Shown here: piece after piece, positions 35,726-43,665 of the stretch | Numbering within the stretch: the first letter of the stretch is position 1 | Layout of the letters: every line of letters begins with the position of its first letter | DNA from: Propionibacteriaceae bacterium | GTDB taxonomy: Bacteria > Actinomycetota > Actinomycetes > Propionibacteriales > Propionibacteriaceae | Reading direction: 5' to 3' | Length of the DNA stretch: 64,000 nucleotides | Assembly: GCA_009782785.1 (NCBI GenBank) | Contig: WRIJ01000002.1 | Span: forward strand, 62,001-126,000 | Notes under the pieces: generated by a model | The model's database searches: none | What the model saw: the letters and a program-made list of their open reading frames with translations, nothing else | Told to the model about the DNA's origin: nothing | Position numbers and translations under genes: made by a program

Positions 35726-36229
35726 ATGGGCATTACTGTGAGGGAAGTTGACCCGGCACACATGGGCGAGGACACCCGTACCCTTGAAACACTGGCGCGC
35801 GAGATTTGGACCGAGTATTACACCGACATGATCGGCGCTGATCAGGTCGACTACATGCTGAGCAATTTTCAAACTGCTGAGGCTATGGCTCGTGACATAA
35901 CTGAGCGCGGATTCCGTTACTGGATTGCTTATGATGGCGAAACTCCCATTGGTTACTGTGGGGCAACCCTGGAAGAAACCCGGATCTTCCTGTCAAAACT
36001 GTATGTCATGTCCACTTATCGTGGGCGGGGCATCTCCAAGCTATTCATGGATGCACTGACCAACTGGCAGCAAGATGCCGGCGCGCCAACCATCGAACTG
36101 ACCGTACACAAAGGCAATGTGGACTCAATCGCTGTCTATCAGAAACTCGGTTTCACCATCATCGACGAATGGGTCAAAGACATCGGTCAAGGATTCGTCA
36201 TGGACGACTACCTCATGTCCCGCGCGTAA
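35726..36229 (+). CDS. GNAT-family N-acetyltransferase
   Basis: 167 residues. The fold is clear from the acetyl-CoA loop (LYVMSTYRGRGISKLFMDAL, with R/Q-x-x-G-x-G/A as RGRGIS) and the later NVDSIAVYQKLGFTIIDEW, the usual beta5-alpha4 end. The N-terminal part (EIWTEYYTDMIGADQVDYML) is common in spermidine/amino-acid acetyltransferase-like proteins. The substrate is not known. The ATG at 35726 has AAAGGAGA 8 nt upstream. It stands alone, divergent from metH. Confidence 0.9.
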   Translation: MGITVREVDPAHMGEDTRTLETLAREIWTEYYTDMIGADQVDYMLSNFQTAEAMARDITERGFRYWIAYDGETPIGYCGATLEETRIFLSKLYVMSTYRGRGISKLFMDALTNWQQDAGAPTIELTVHKGNVDSIAVYQKLGFTIIDEWVKDIGQGFVMDDYLMSRA

Positions 36230-36273
36230 CAGATAACAGGGACTGTCTGCACTCAACAACCTAACCCGCCACC

Positions 36274-36363
36274 GTCATTCTGCGGAGCGGAGCGACTCGC
36301 AGAATCCAGACTCAACAGTCGACCAACTGGGTAGTCTGGACCCTGCGACGCGCAGGGTGACGG
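36274..36363. repeat. REP-like paired hairpin element, variant spacer
   Basis: Long-loop left arm, then a spacer containing AGTCGACCAACTGGGTAGT, which is the inverted form of the usual CCCAGTTG spacer, and a shortened right arm (CTGCGACGCGCAG). It lies between the convergent GNAT and mgsA genes. Confidence 0.8.
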
Positions 36364-36397
36364 GGAAGGATGCGCAGGGTGACAGACGTTTTTCTGG

Positions 36398-36847
36398 CTA
36401 CTCGTCGATGATGACTTTTCCTTCGCGATCGACTTCTACCTTGCGATCGGGCATGTCGGGTTTGCGGGGTTTGTAGCTGCTGGCGAACAGCGGGGAGGAG
36501 ATGATCATGTCGGCGGTGGCGGTGTTGCAGGCGGTGGGGGCATTCCAGAGGGTGGCCAAACGAAGGAGTGCTTTGACATCGGGGTCGTGGGGTTGGGGGG
36601 ATTCGGGGTCCCAGAAGAAGATGAGGACGTCTAATTTGCCGGTGGCAATCATGGCGCCGATCTGTTGATCACCTCCACGAGGACCAGACAGTAGGCGTGT
36701 CACTTTGAGACCGATTTCGTGTTCCAACAGCGTACCTGTGGTACCTGTGGCAAAAAGTTCATGCTTCGCTAGAGTGCCACGGTTGAAGGCACACCACTCC
36801 ATGAGTGCCCCCTTGCGTTCATCGTGGGCAACCAAACCAATTCTCAT
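36398..36847 (-). CDS. mgsA: Methylglyoxal synthase
   Basis: 149 residues, the normal size. Family blocks are [23 protein letters not shown] (phosphate-binding), [36 protein letters not shown] and [17 protein letters not shown]; the catalytic Asp is in the PRGGD and PHDPD segments. It turns dihydroxyacetone phosphate into methylglyoxal and free phosphate, a bypass used when phosphate is short. ATG 36847 was chosen for its strong AAGGAGG site. It is divergent from the P-type ATPase gene with about 96 nt between starts. Confidence 0.95.
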   Translation of the reverse strand: MRIGLVAHDERKGALMEWCAFNRGTLAKHELFATGTTGTLLEHEIGLKVTRLLSGPRGGDQQIGAMIATGKLDVLIFFWDPESPQPHDPDVKALLRLATLWNAPTACNTATADMIISSPLFASSYKPRKPDMPDRKVEVDREGKVIIDE

Positions 36848-36894
36848 GATGCCTCCTTGAGCTTCTTCGTGTCTAACAATTCTTTCACGTTCAG

Positions 36895-36936
36895 TATTCC
36901 ATGGGCACCCCTTTTGCTTATCCCTCATGGAATACT
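36895..36936 (+). promoter_or_regulatory. Operator-like dyad overlapping a leaderless promoter of the metal ATPase gene
   Basis: TATTCCATG (36895-36903) and CATGGAATA (36926-36934) form a perfect 9-bp dyad with a 22-nt centre. The right arm overlaps AATACT (36931-36936), a -10-like box 7 nt before the GTG start at 36944. A metal-responsive regulator binding here would block or shape that promoter. Confidence 0.5.
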
Positions 36937-36943
36937 TACACCC

Positions 36944-39166
36944 GTGACCACCACGATAGATCTCGACATCACGGGCATGACCTGTGCTTCGTGTGTTGCC
37001 CGAGTAGAGAAGACCCTCAACACCCTGGATTCGGTCACAGCCAGCGTGAATCTCGCCACCTCCATGGCGAAAGTCACCATGGATGACACCATCACCACGC
37101 AGACGATTATCGATGCTGTCGACAAGGCTGGGTATTCGGCCACCTTACACACGGCTGAGGCTGAGGAAGCCCCCCCACCGAGTCCACGCGCTTTCATCAT
37201 CTGTGCGATGTTGAGTATTCCTGTGGTGGTGATGTCCATGATCCCTGGGGCCCAGTTCCCCGGATGGCAGTGGGTGAGCCTGCTACTTGCCATCCCGGTT
37301 GTCACCTGGGGTGCCTGGGGTTTCCATCGTACGATGGTCAAGAATCTGCGCCACCTCTCCACCACCATGGATACCCTAGTGTCACTGGGGGTGATCGCCT
37401 CGTTTGGGTGGAGCCTGTACGCGTTGTTCTTTGGTGGTGCTGGACGCATCGGTATGAATATGGATTTTCATCTCATGCCATCACGGGCCAACACAGATAT
37501 GATGATCTATTTCGAGGTTGCCTGTGTGATCACCACAGTCATTCTCATCGGGCGCTACCTGGAGGCTCGCGCTACCATGCGCTCCTCCAACGCTATCCGT
37601 ACCCTGCTCAGCATGGGAGCAAAAGAAGCCCTCGTCGTACGCGATGGACGCGAGCTTGTGGTTGCCGCTGACCAGATCGTGGTGGGTGATCTTTTTGTGG
37701 TACGCCCCGGGGATAAGGTGGCCACTGATGGGGCGGTTGTTGAGGGTGAGTCCGCCATTGATCTTTCTCTGCTGACAGGGGAGTCGCTACCCAAAGATAT
37801 TGGCCCGGGTGATGAGGTGATCGGCGCCACCATCAACACCTATGGTCGGTTGTTGGTGAAAGCCACACGGGTGGGCGCGGACACCCAACTCGCCCACATG
37901 TCTCGCCTGCTGGAAAACGCTCAACTCGGCAAGTCGCCTATTCAGCGTCTGGCTGATCGTCTCTCGGCTGTGTTTGTTCCGATTGTTCTTGCTCTCAGCG
38001 CGCTCACCTTGGTGGTGTGGATCCTTCTCACTGGCAATTTCGCCCAGTCTTGTGGTGTGGCTGTGTCCGTGTTGGTGGTTGCCTGCCCGTGCGCCCTTGG
38101 TATTGCCACGCCAGCTGCTCTCATGGTGGGTACGGGTCGGGCTGCCCAATTGGGGATACTGGTTCGTGGACTGGATATCCTGGAGTCCACGAAGAAAATC
38201 GACACGATGGTTCTCGACAAAACCGGTACGATCACCACCGGCCAGATGCAGGTAGCCACCATCTTCACAGACCCAGACATGTCGGCCCATACCATCCTCA
38301 CTGTTGCCTCAGCTCTCGAAACACACTCCACTCATCCGCTTGCTCACGCTATCGTCCACGCCTGTGATGAACCACCACCTGAGGTGAGCCATTTCACTTC
38401 ACACAGTGGACATGGGGTGGAGGGAATCATTGCGACTGAGGGTTTCCCCAACGGTTTGATTCGGGTGGGGAAACTGCCGTGGCTGACTTCCTCGGCGTCT
38501 CTCAGCTCACAGATGGAGGAGCATATCCGACAAGCGGGGGTCGCTGGACACAGCGTGGTAGGCGTAGCGTGGGACAACCAGATTCATGGAATTATCACCA
38601 TTTCTGACACAGTCAAAGACACCTCGATGGTGGCCGCTCGAAAGCTCGAAGAACTGGGTTTAAGTGTCCACATGGTCACTGGTGACAACCAGGAGGTTGC
38701 CCAGCAGATTGCTTCACAGATGGGCATCACCCAGGTCACAGCCGGGGTACTTCCCGAAGACAAGGTACGTTTCGTTGCTGATCTTCAACAGTCCGGCAAC
38801 GTGGTGGCAATGATCGGTGATGGTGTCAATGATGCGGCAGCCCTCGCCCAAGCTGACCTGGGGATCGCCATGGGATCTGGCAGTGATGTGGCTATCGAAG
38901 CTAGTGACATCACCTTGCTTCGCTCGGATCTGTTGGCTGGTGTTGATGCGATCCGGTTAGGGCGCGAGATTCTTCGACGCATCAAAGGGAATTTGTTTTG
39001 GGCTTTCGCATACAACGTGGTGGCTATCCCTTTGGCGATGGCTGGTTTCCTGAACCCAATGATCGCTGGTCTAGCTATGGCTTTGTCGGATGTGATCGTG
39101 TTGTGGAACTCTCTTCTCCTGGGGCGTTTCACCCCGACAACACCAGATTCCTGTGTGACCCGGTAG
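36944..39166 (+). CDS. Copper-type P1B ATPase
   Basis: 740 residues. An N-terminal heavy-metal domain has GMTCASC at about residues 11-17. Eight membrane segments follow, with the transport motif CPC in [15 protein letters not shown]. The phosphorylation site is DKTGTIT, the actuator loop [10 protein letters not shown], the HP motif THPLAHAIV, and the hinge [21 protein letters not shown]. This set marks a Cu(I)-exporting CopA-type pump in the cytoplasmic membrane. The GTG at 36944 gives a start just before the metal domain and fits a leaderless transcript; no ribosome site is seen. No copper chaperone or CsoR gene is adjacent. Confidence 0.92.
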   Translation: MTTTIDLDITGMTCASCVARVEKTLNTLDSVTASVNLATSMAKVTMDDTITTQTIIDAVDKAGYSATLHTAEAEEAPPPSPRAFIICAMLSIPVVVMSMIPGAQFPGWQWVSLLLAIPVVTWGAWGFHRTMVKNLRHLSTTMDTLVSLGVIASFGWSLYALFFGGAGRIGMNMDFHLMPSRANTDMMIYFEVACVITTVILIGRYLEARATMRSSNAIRTLLSMGAKEALVVRDGRELVVAADQIVVGDLFVVRPGDKVATDGAVVEGESAIDLSLLTGESLPKDIGPGDEVIGATINTYGRLLVKATRVGADTQLAHMSRLLENAQLGKSPIQRLADRLSAVFVPIVLALSALTLVVWILLTGNFAQSCGVAVSVLVVACPCALGIATPAALMVGTGRAAQLGILVRGLDILESTKKIDTMVLDKTGTITTGQMQVATIFTDPDMSAHTILTVASALETHSTHPLAHAIVHACDEPPPEVSHFTSHSGHGVEGIIATEGFPNGLIRVGKLPWLTSSASLSSQMEEHIRQAGVAGHSVVGVAWDNQIHGIITISDTVKDTSMVAARKLEELGLSVHMVTGDNQEVAQQIASQMGITQVTAGVLPEDKVRFVADLQQSGNVVAMIGDGVNDAAALAQADLGIAMGSGSDVAIEASDITLLRSDLLAGVDAIRLGREILRRIKGNLFWAFAYNVVAIPLAMAGFLNPMIAGLAMALSDVIVLWNSLLLGRFTPTTPDSCVTR

Positions 39167-39251
39167 ACTACCAGGTGGCTTTCAGCGTGAACGCCCCATG
39201 GCTCCCCACGAGCCATGATACTGAACAAGGTGGAGAACCCTGTTAGAAACA

Positions 39252-40757
39252 ATGACTTTCGCCGATCTCGGCATCAATGACTCCTGCGTTGAAGCACTAT
39301 CCGCAGCGGGGATCACTCATCCTTTCCCTATTCAGCGTCAAGCTATCCCTATCGCCATCAAGGGTACGGACCTGATCGGCCAGGCGCGTACGGGAACAGG
39401 GAAAACCCTGGCGTTCGGGTTGCCGATTCTGGAGCAACTCACCTTACCCGCCCCCGATTCACGCCCGCAGGCGCTGATTATGTGCCCCACCAGAGAGCTT
39501 GCTCTGCAGGTCAGTGATTCGCTGTCGATTGCTTCAGCGACCATGGGGGTGAGTGTGTTGACGGTTTATGGTGGTGTCGGGTACGAACCGCAACTCGATC
39601 AGCTCGATAAGGGTGTGAATATTGTGGTGGGAACACCAGGTCGTCTGCTTGATCTGGCCAACCGTCAGAAACTCGATTTGTCTGGTGTTCGGTTCCTGGT
39701 TCTCGATGAGGCTGATGAGATGCTGGATTTGGGTTTCCTGCCTGATGTGGAGAAGCTGATCGCGCGTACGCCCACTGATCGCCAAACCATGCTGTTTTCC
39801 GCAACCATGCCCACAGCGATCATGACCCTGGCACGAACCCACTTAAACCAGCCCATCAATATTCGTGCCGAGTCGTCGGTGGAACAGGCCACCGTGCCCG
39901 AAACAACACAGTTTGTCTATCAGGCGCATGACTTGGATAAGCCCGCGATTGTGGGCAAACTCCTGCAAAATGATGACGCTAGTCGTGTCATGATTTTTTG
40001 TTCGACGAAACGTGATGTTCAGCGCTTAACTGATGATTTGAAGGATCGTGGTTTTTCGGCGACCTGTATTCATGGGGATTTGTCTCAGGCGGTTCGTGAA
40101 AGGTCGCTGAATCGTTTTCGTGATGGGAAAGCCCACGTGATTGTGTGTACGGATGTGGCTGCTCGCGGGATCGATGTGGACAATGTCACCCACGTGATCA
40201 ACTATGACTGCCCCGATGATGAGAAAACCTATGTCCATCGCATCGGCCGCACGGGTCGCGCTGGGCGTACGGGTGTGGCTGTCACTCTGGTGGAGTGGAA
40301 GGATATCCCGCGCTGGAAAACCATCAACCGCGCCCTGGACTTGGATTTCGCTGACCCCATGGAGGCGTACTCCACCACACCCGAACTGCTGGCTGACTTG
40401 GGGATACCCGAGGGTGCCACGGGCCGGCTCAAAGACCCCGCACCTCGCGAGACCAGTGAACGATCTCGTGACTCCAGCGAACGCCCTCGCGGTGGGCGAG
40501 GAGGACGATCCCAGAGTCACCGCAGCGATTCCCGGGCCGAACGCCCCCGCAAGTCCGGTCAACGCCAGCGTCGCCGTAACGGTGTTGTCGTGCGCGAACG
40601 CACTGACGATGTCACTGCATCAGGAAATGGTCCCCAGGGCGAAGCATCCCCGGTTTCACCACAGACCTCTTCTGGTGATGCTTCTGCCAACGAGAGGACC
40701 ACCCCTCGTCGCCGACGCCGTCGCCGTAACCCTAGTCGCCCTTCTCCAGCTGAGTGA
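39252..40757 (+). CDS. DEAD-box RNA helicase
   Basis: 501 residues. All helicase motifs are present: FPIQRQAIPIA (Q motif), ARTGTGKT (I), PTRELALQV (Ia), GTPGRLLD (Ib), LDEADEML (II), SATMP (III), IFCSTK (IV), VCTDVAARGIDVDNV (V) and HRIGRTGRAGRTG (VI). The tail from about residue 400 is basic and rich in Arg, Ser and Pro (RGGRGGRSQSHRS), as in RNA-binding tails of DeaD/RhlE-type proteins. It probably acts in ribosome assembly or RNA decay. It is alone on its strand, 85 nt after the metal ATPase gene. Confidence 0.94.
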   Translation: MTFADLGINDSCVEALSAAGITHPFPIQRQAIPIAIKGTDLIGQARTGTGKTLAFGLPILEQLTLPAPDSRPQALIMCPTRELALQVSDSLSIASATMGVSVLTVYGGVGYEPQLDQLDKGVNIVVGTPGRLLDLANRQKLDLSGVRFLVLDEADEMLDLGFLPDVEKLIARTPTDRQTMLFSATMPTAIMTLARTHLNQPINIRAESSVEQATVPETTQFVYQAHDLDKPAIVGKLLQNDDASRVMIFCSTKRDVQRLTDDLKDRGFSATCIHGDLSQAVRERSLNRFRDGKAHVIVCTDVAARGIDVDNVTHVINYDCPDDEKTYVHRIGRTGRAGRTGVAVTLVEWKDIPRWKTINRALDLDFADPMEAYSTTPELLADLGIPEGATGRLKDPAPRETSERSRDSSERPRGGRGGRSQSHRSDSRAERPRKSGQRQRRRNGVVVRERTDDVTASGNGPQGEASPVSPQTSSGDASANERTTPRRRRRRRNPSRPSPAE

Positions 40758-40809
40758 GCAGACCCTGATCTGTCTTCCAGCTCGAAGTCCCCGTCATCAC
40801 GAGGTCCCC

Positions 40810-40896
40810 GTCATTCTGTGCGAAGTCACAGAATCCAGAAACCACAGTTGAACGAATGTTATGTCTGGACCCTGCGACTGGCGCGCAGGGAGACGG
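40810..40896. repeat. REP-like paired hairpin element with changed stem
   Basis: The left stem is ATTCTGTG/CACAGAAT rather than CTGCG/CGCAG: both sides have changed together, so pairing is kept. The right arm is ACCCTGCG, ACTGG, CGCGCAGGG. Confidence 0.85.
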
Positions 40897-40911
40897 TGGT
40901 GGAGAAATCCT

Positions 40912-40962
40912 GTTCGTGTCCACAGTTAGCGGTCATGACGACCGTTAACTGTGGACACGAAC
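40912..40962. terminator. Long hairpin between convergent helicase and lipoate-ligase genes
   Basis: Left arm 40912-40934 and right arm 40940-40962 pair over 23 bp with one G.T-type mismatch around the 5-nt loop ATGAC. It lies between two convergent genes and would fold from either strand. No T-run follows, so it is either an atypical bidirectional terminator or a mobile hairpin. A looser relative is at 58105-58145. Confidence 0.6.
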
Positions 40963-40975
40963 CGAACACAATGGA

Positions 40976-42025
40976 TTACGGGACCAACTCTAACCACTGT
41001 TGGGTGGCGAACTTTGATTCGACAAGTACGCGGGCGGCTTGTTCTTCCTCGGTGGTGACGTGAGATTCGAGCAAACCATATTGGGAAGAAAAGGAGCTGA
41101 TGAACGACTCTACGATCTCCTCGCGGGTCATGGAGGTTTGGGACTTGAGAGGATCAACTCGCTTGACTGCGGAGCGTACTCCCTTGTCAACGAGCTTTTC
41201 TTTGCCGATCCTGAGCACCTCGGTCATCTTGGTGGCGTCAATATCGTAGGCCATGGTTACGTGGTGGAGGACAGTGCCATCCTTCAACCTCTTCTGGGCA
41301 GCGCCAGCAATCTTGCCAGCCGGTGAAGTGATGTCATTCAGGGGTTGGTAGGTGGCTTCGATCCCCAGGTCGCGAAGGGCCCGAATCACCCAGGAGTCCA
41401 GGAACTCATAGGATTCCTCGAAACTCATGCCATCCACCAGGGAGCCAGGGACCACCAGGGAGTACGTGATGGTGTTGCCCGGTTCAATGAACATCGCTCC
41501 CCCACCAGAAATACGCCGTACGACCGTGATGTCATGCTTGGCTGCCTGGTCAAGATTAACCTCGTTCGACACTGATTGGAAAGAGCCGATCACCACAGCT
41601 GATGATGCCCAATCCCAGATCCGCAAGGTTGGGCCCCTCGTACCAGCTGACAAAGCCTCACCGTAAACCTGATCCAACGCCATCTGCATATGCGGACTGC
41701 GCGGACCATCAACAATCAACTCGAATTGATGATCCTCCCAGCTGGTGGCAGAACCCAGGGCACGCCGTACAGCAAACCCCACATCACGCGGAGCGAACCC
41801 AATGAGAGTGTCATTTTCATCCAGTGCTGAAGTGATCGCATCCGCTATCTGGGAAACCCGTACTGATGTGGGTAGCCCCACTAATGCGGAATTGATCCTC
41901 CCCAGCGCCTCCTCAGGTTCCAAAAAGAAATCCCCCGCCAGATGAGCACTTGTGATCTGATCGTCCATGGCCTCAAGCTCAACCGTGACGAGTTTCCCCC
42001 CCGGCACCTTATAAACTCCACGCAC
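40976..42025 (-). CDS. Lipoate-protein ligase family protein with N-terminal accessory domain
   Basis: 349 residues. Residues 1-95 look like the small LplA accessory/C-terminal domain placed at the N-terminus (GGKLVTVELEAMDDQITSAH and GDFFLEPEEAL). Residues about 105-345 are the biotin/lipoate transferase fold with RRISGGGAMFIEPGNTITYS, and GKIAGAAQKRLKDGTVLHH with the catalytic Lys. It attaches lipoate (or octanoate) to E2 or glycine-cleavage H proteins. The start is GTG, with TAGAAT at 42037-42032 six nt upstream, so probably leaderless. Domain order is the reverse of E. coli LplA, a known arrangement in other lineages. Confidence 0.85.
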   Translation of the reverse strand: MRGVYKVPGGKLVTVELEAMDDQITSAHLAGDFFLEPEEALGRINSALVGLPTSVRVSQIADAITSALDENDTLIGFAPRDVGFAVRRALGSATSWEDHQFELIVDGPRSPHMQMALDQVYGEALSAGTRGPTLRIWDWASSAVVIGSFQSVSNEVNLDQAAKHDITVVRRISGGGAMFIEPGNTITYSLVVPGSLVDGMSFEESYEFLDSWVIRALRDLGIEATYQPLNDITSPAGKIAGAAQKRLKDGTVLHHVTMAYDIDATKMTEVLRIGKEKLVDKGVRSAVKRVDPLKSQTSMTREEIVESFISSFSSQYGLLESHVTTEEEQAARVLVESKFATQQWLELVP

Positions 42026-42088
42026 ACAAAGATTCTAGTGGAATCGCAGACAACCATTTCATACCTCAGTTACCCGTATCATAAATAC

Positions 42089-42166
42089 ATGAGGAAACTA
42101 TTGGGAGTTGCGGTTGCTGGTCTAGGAATTGAATTGGTACATCGGTTCGTCAACAGGATTTCATGA
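42089..42166 (+). CDS. Possible 25-residue small hydrophobic protein
   Basis: The short frame MRKLLGVAVAGLGIELVHRF plus five residues has a Gly-rich hydrophobic core between basic ends. TATCAT at 42077-42082 lies 6 nt before the ATG, the spacing of the other leaderless starts in this window; no -35 box is clear. It could be a small membrane peptide or chance. It is divergent from the lipoate ligase gene. Confidence 0.25.
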   Translation: MRKLLGVAVAGLGIELVHRFVNRIS

Positions 42167-42459
42167 ATTCGATGTCATTGATCGAGAAAATCGGCTCATC
42201 CATCTCTTCGCTGCCACCGATGATTAACAACAGTTGACACGTCTCATCACAAGCAAGGAACACAAGGGGACGTACCCTTTGTGTTGCTGGGAACACAAGT
42301 AAACCACCCGTCACCCTGCGGAGCGGAGCGACTCGCAGGGTCCAGACTACCCAGTTGTTCGAATGTGGTTTCTGGATTCTGCGACTTCGCGCAGAATGAC
42401 GGAGGGAGCGCAAACGGGGCTGGGTTTCGCTCCGCAGAATGACCGGGGTTGCGGAATTG
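42167..42459. repeat. Non-coding gap with hairpin and REP-like element
   Basis: No gene is seen. A hairpin at 42259-42285 (AACACAAGGG/CCCTTTGTGTT with one bulge) lies downstream of the vWA operon and could end its transcript. A full REP-like element spans 42311-42402, with left stem ACCCTGCG/CGCAGGGT and right stem ATTCTGCG/CGCAGAAT, and a further half arm ends near 42443. Confidence 0.75.
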
Positions 42460-43665
42460 CTAGGTGATTGACGTGGGTTCATCGTGTGGGGTGTCGTTGC
42501 GGATGAGTTTGATGTCGTGGGTGGAGGCCCAGATGGTGATGTCGTCGCGACGTAGGCAGGCTCCCATGAGGTCGGGGAACTGATCGGGGGTGCAGGCGAA
42601 ACAGGGGATGTCCATTCCGGCGAGTTTGGTGGCCAGGTCCTTGTCGAAACTGGGGCGACCCTCATCGGTGAGTGCCAACAAAACAAGAACATTCACCCCG
42701 GATCTTTTCAACGACGCCATGCGCTGGAGGAAGGATTTCTGGTCGCCACCCTCATAGAGATCAGTGATCAAAATAAAGTGGGCCTTGGTGGGTTGTTCGA
42801 TGATTTTCGCACAGTAGCCCACCGCCTGATCAATGTCCGTACCACCACCCAATTGGACACCGAACAACACATCAACCGGATCAGCGAGCTCCTCGGTCAT
42901 GTCCACCACTGAGGTGTCGAACACCACGAGTTTGGTCGACACCACGGGCAGGGAGGCCATCACCGCAGCAAAAATCGATGCATAAATAACCGAGGTCGCC
43001 ATTGACCCAGACTGATCCACACACAGGATCACCTCATCAAGGTCCACCTTGCGCCTTTGTCGGCGATGGAAACCCACCAGTTTCTCGGGGATCACCGTGC
43101 GATAGTCGGGTTGATAATGTCGCAGGTTCGCAGCAATCGTTTTCTCCCAGGAAATGTCACTGGGTCGTGGGCGGAAAGTACGTTTGGATTTGTCGACGGC
43201 CCCACGAATCGCCTCACTCATTTTCATCTCAAGTTGTTCCATGAGCTTGGCCACAATCGAAGCGATGACCTCACGCGCTGCGGCTTTCGCCTCATCAGGC
43301 ATGACGTCTTTGAGTTCAATCAGGTCAGCTGCCAGGTTCACATCCTGTTCAACGGAAGCCAGGAATTCTGGCTCAGTGAGCATGTGTTTCAGATCATATT
43401 TTTCGAAAGCATCACGCTGAACAATCTGCACCACGGGGGTGGGGAAGTACGCCCTGATCTCCCCCATCCATGTGGAGAGCGCTTTCGGGGATGACTTGCC
43501 CAAACCTCCGCGAGGTTTCTTGCCGCCCTGGGTTTCACCGTCACCATAGAGTGCATCCAGGGCGCCACACAATCGTTGATCTGATTTCTCCAGTTCGTCT
43601 TGGTCAACACCGATTGCTAGCCGCCAGCGCCTCATCCGGGTGTCGACGGATTCTGGTTCTGTCAT
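42460..43665 (-). CDS. vWA-domain protein of the MoxR operon
   Basis: 401 residues. The N-terminal half (1-205) is charged and helical. The vWA domain occupies about 210-375, with an intact metal-ion-dependent adhesion site: DQSGSM at about residue 218, a threonine region, and GGGTDIDQAV. A pairing of MoxR-type ATPase and vWA protein usually loads metals or remodels target proteins. It is the last of the nine genes in the block and overlaps the DUF5682 gene by 4 nt. The C-terminus has Cys residues (FACTPDQF, ACLRRDD) of unknown role. Confidence 0.88.
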   Translation of the reverse strand: MTEPESVDTRMRRWRLAIGVDQDELEKSDQRLCGALDALYGDGETQGGKKPRGGLGKSSPKALSTWMGEIRAYFPTPVVQIVQRDAFEKYDLKHMLTEPEFLASVEQDVNLAADLIELKDVMPDEAKAAAREVIASIVAKLMEQLEMKMSEAIRGAVDKSKRTFRPRPSDISWEKTIAANLRHYQPDYRTVIPEKLVGFHRRQRRKVDLDEVILCVDQSGSMATSVIYASIFAAVMASLPVVSTKLVVFDTSVVDMTEELADPVDVLFGVQLGGGTDIDQAVGYCAKIIEQPTKAHFILITDLYEGGDQKSFLQRMASLKRSGVNVLVLLALTDEGRPSFDKDLATKLAGMDIPCFACTPDQFPDLMGACLRRDDITIWASTHDIKLIRNDTPHDEPTSIT

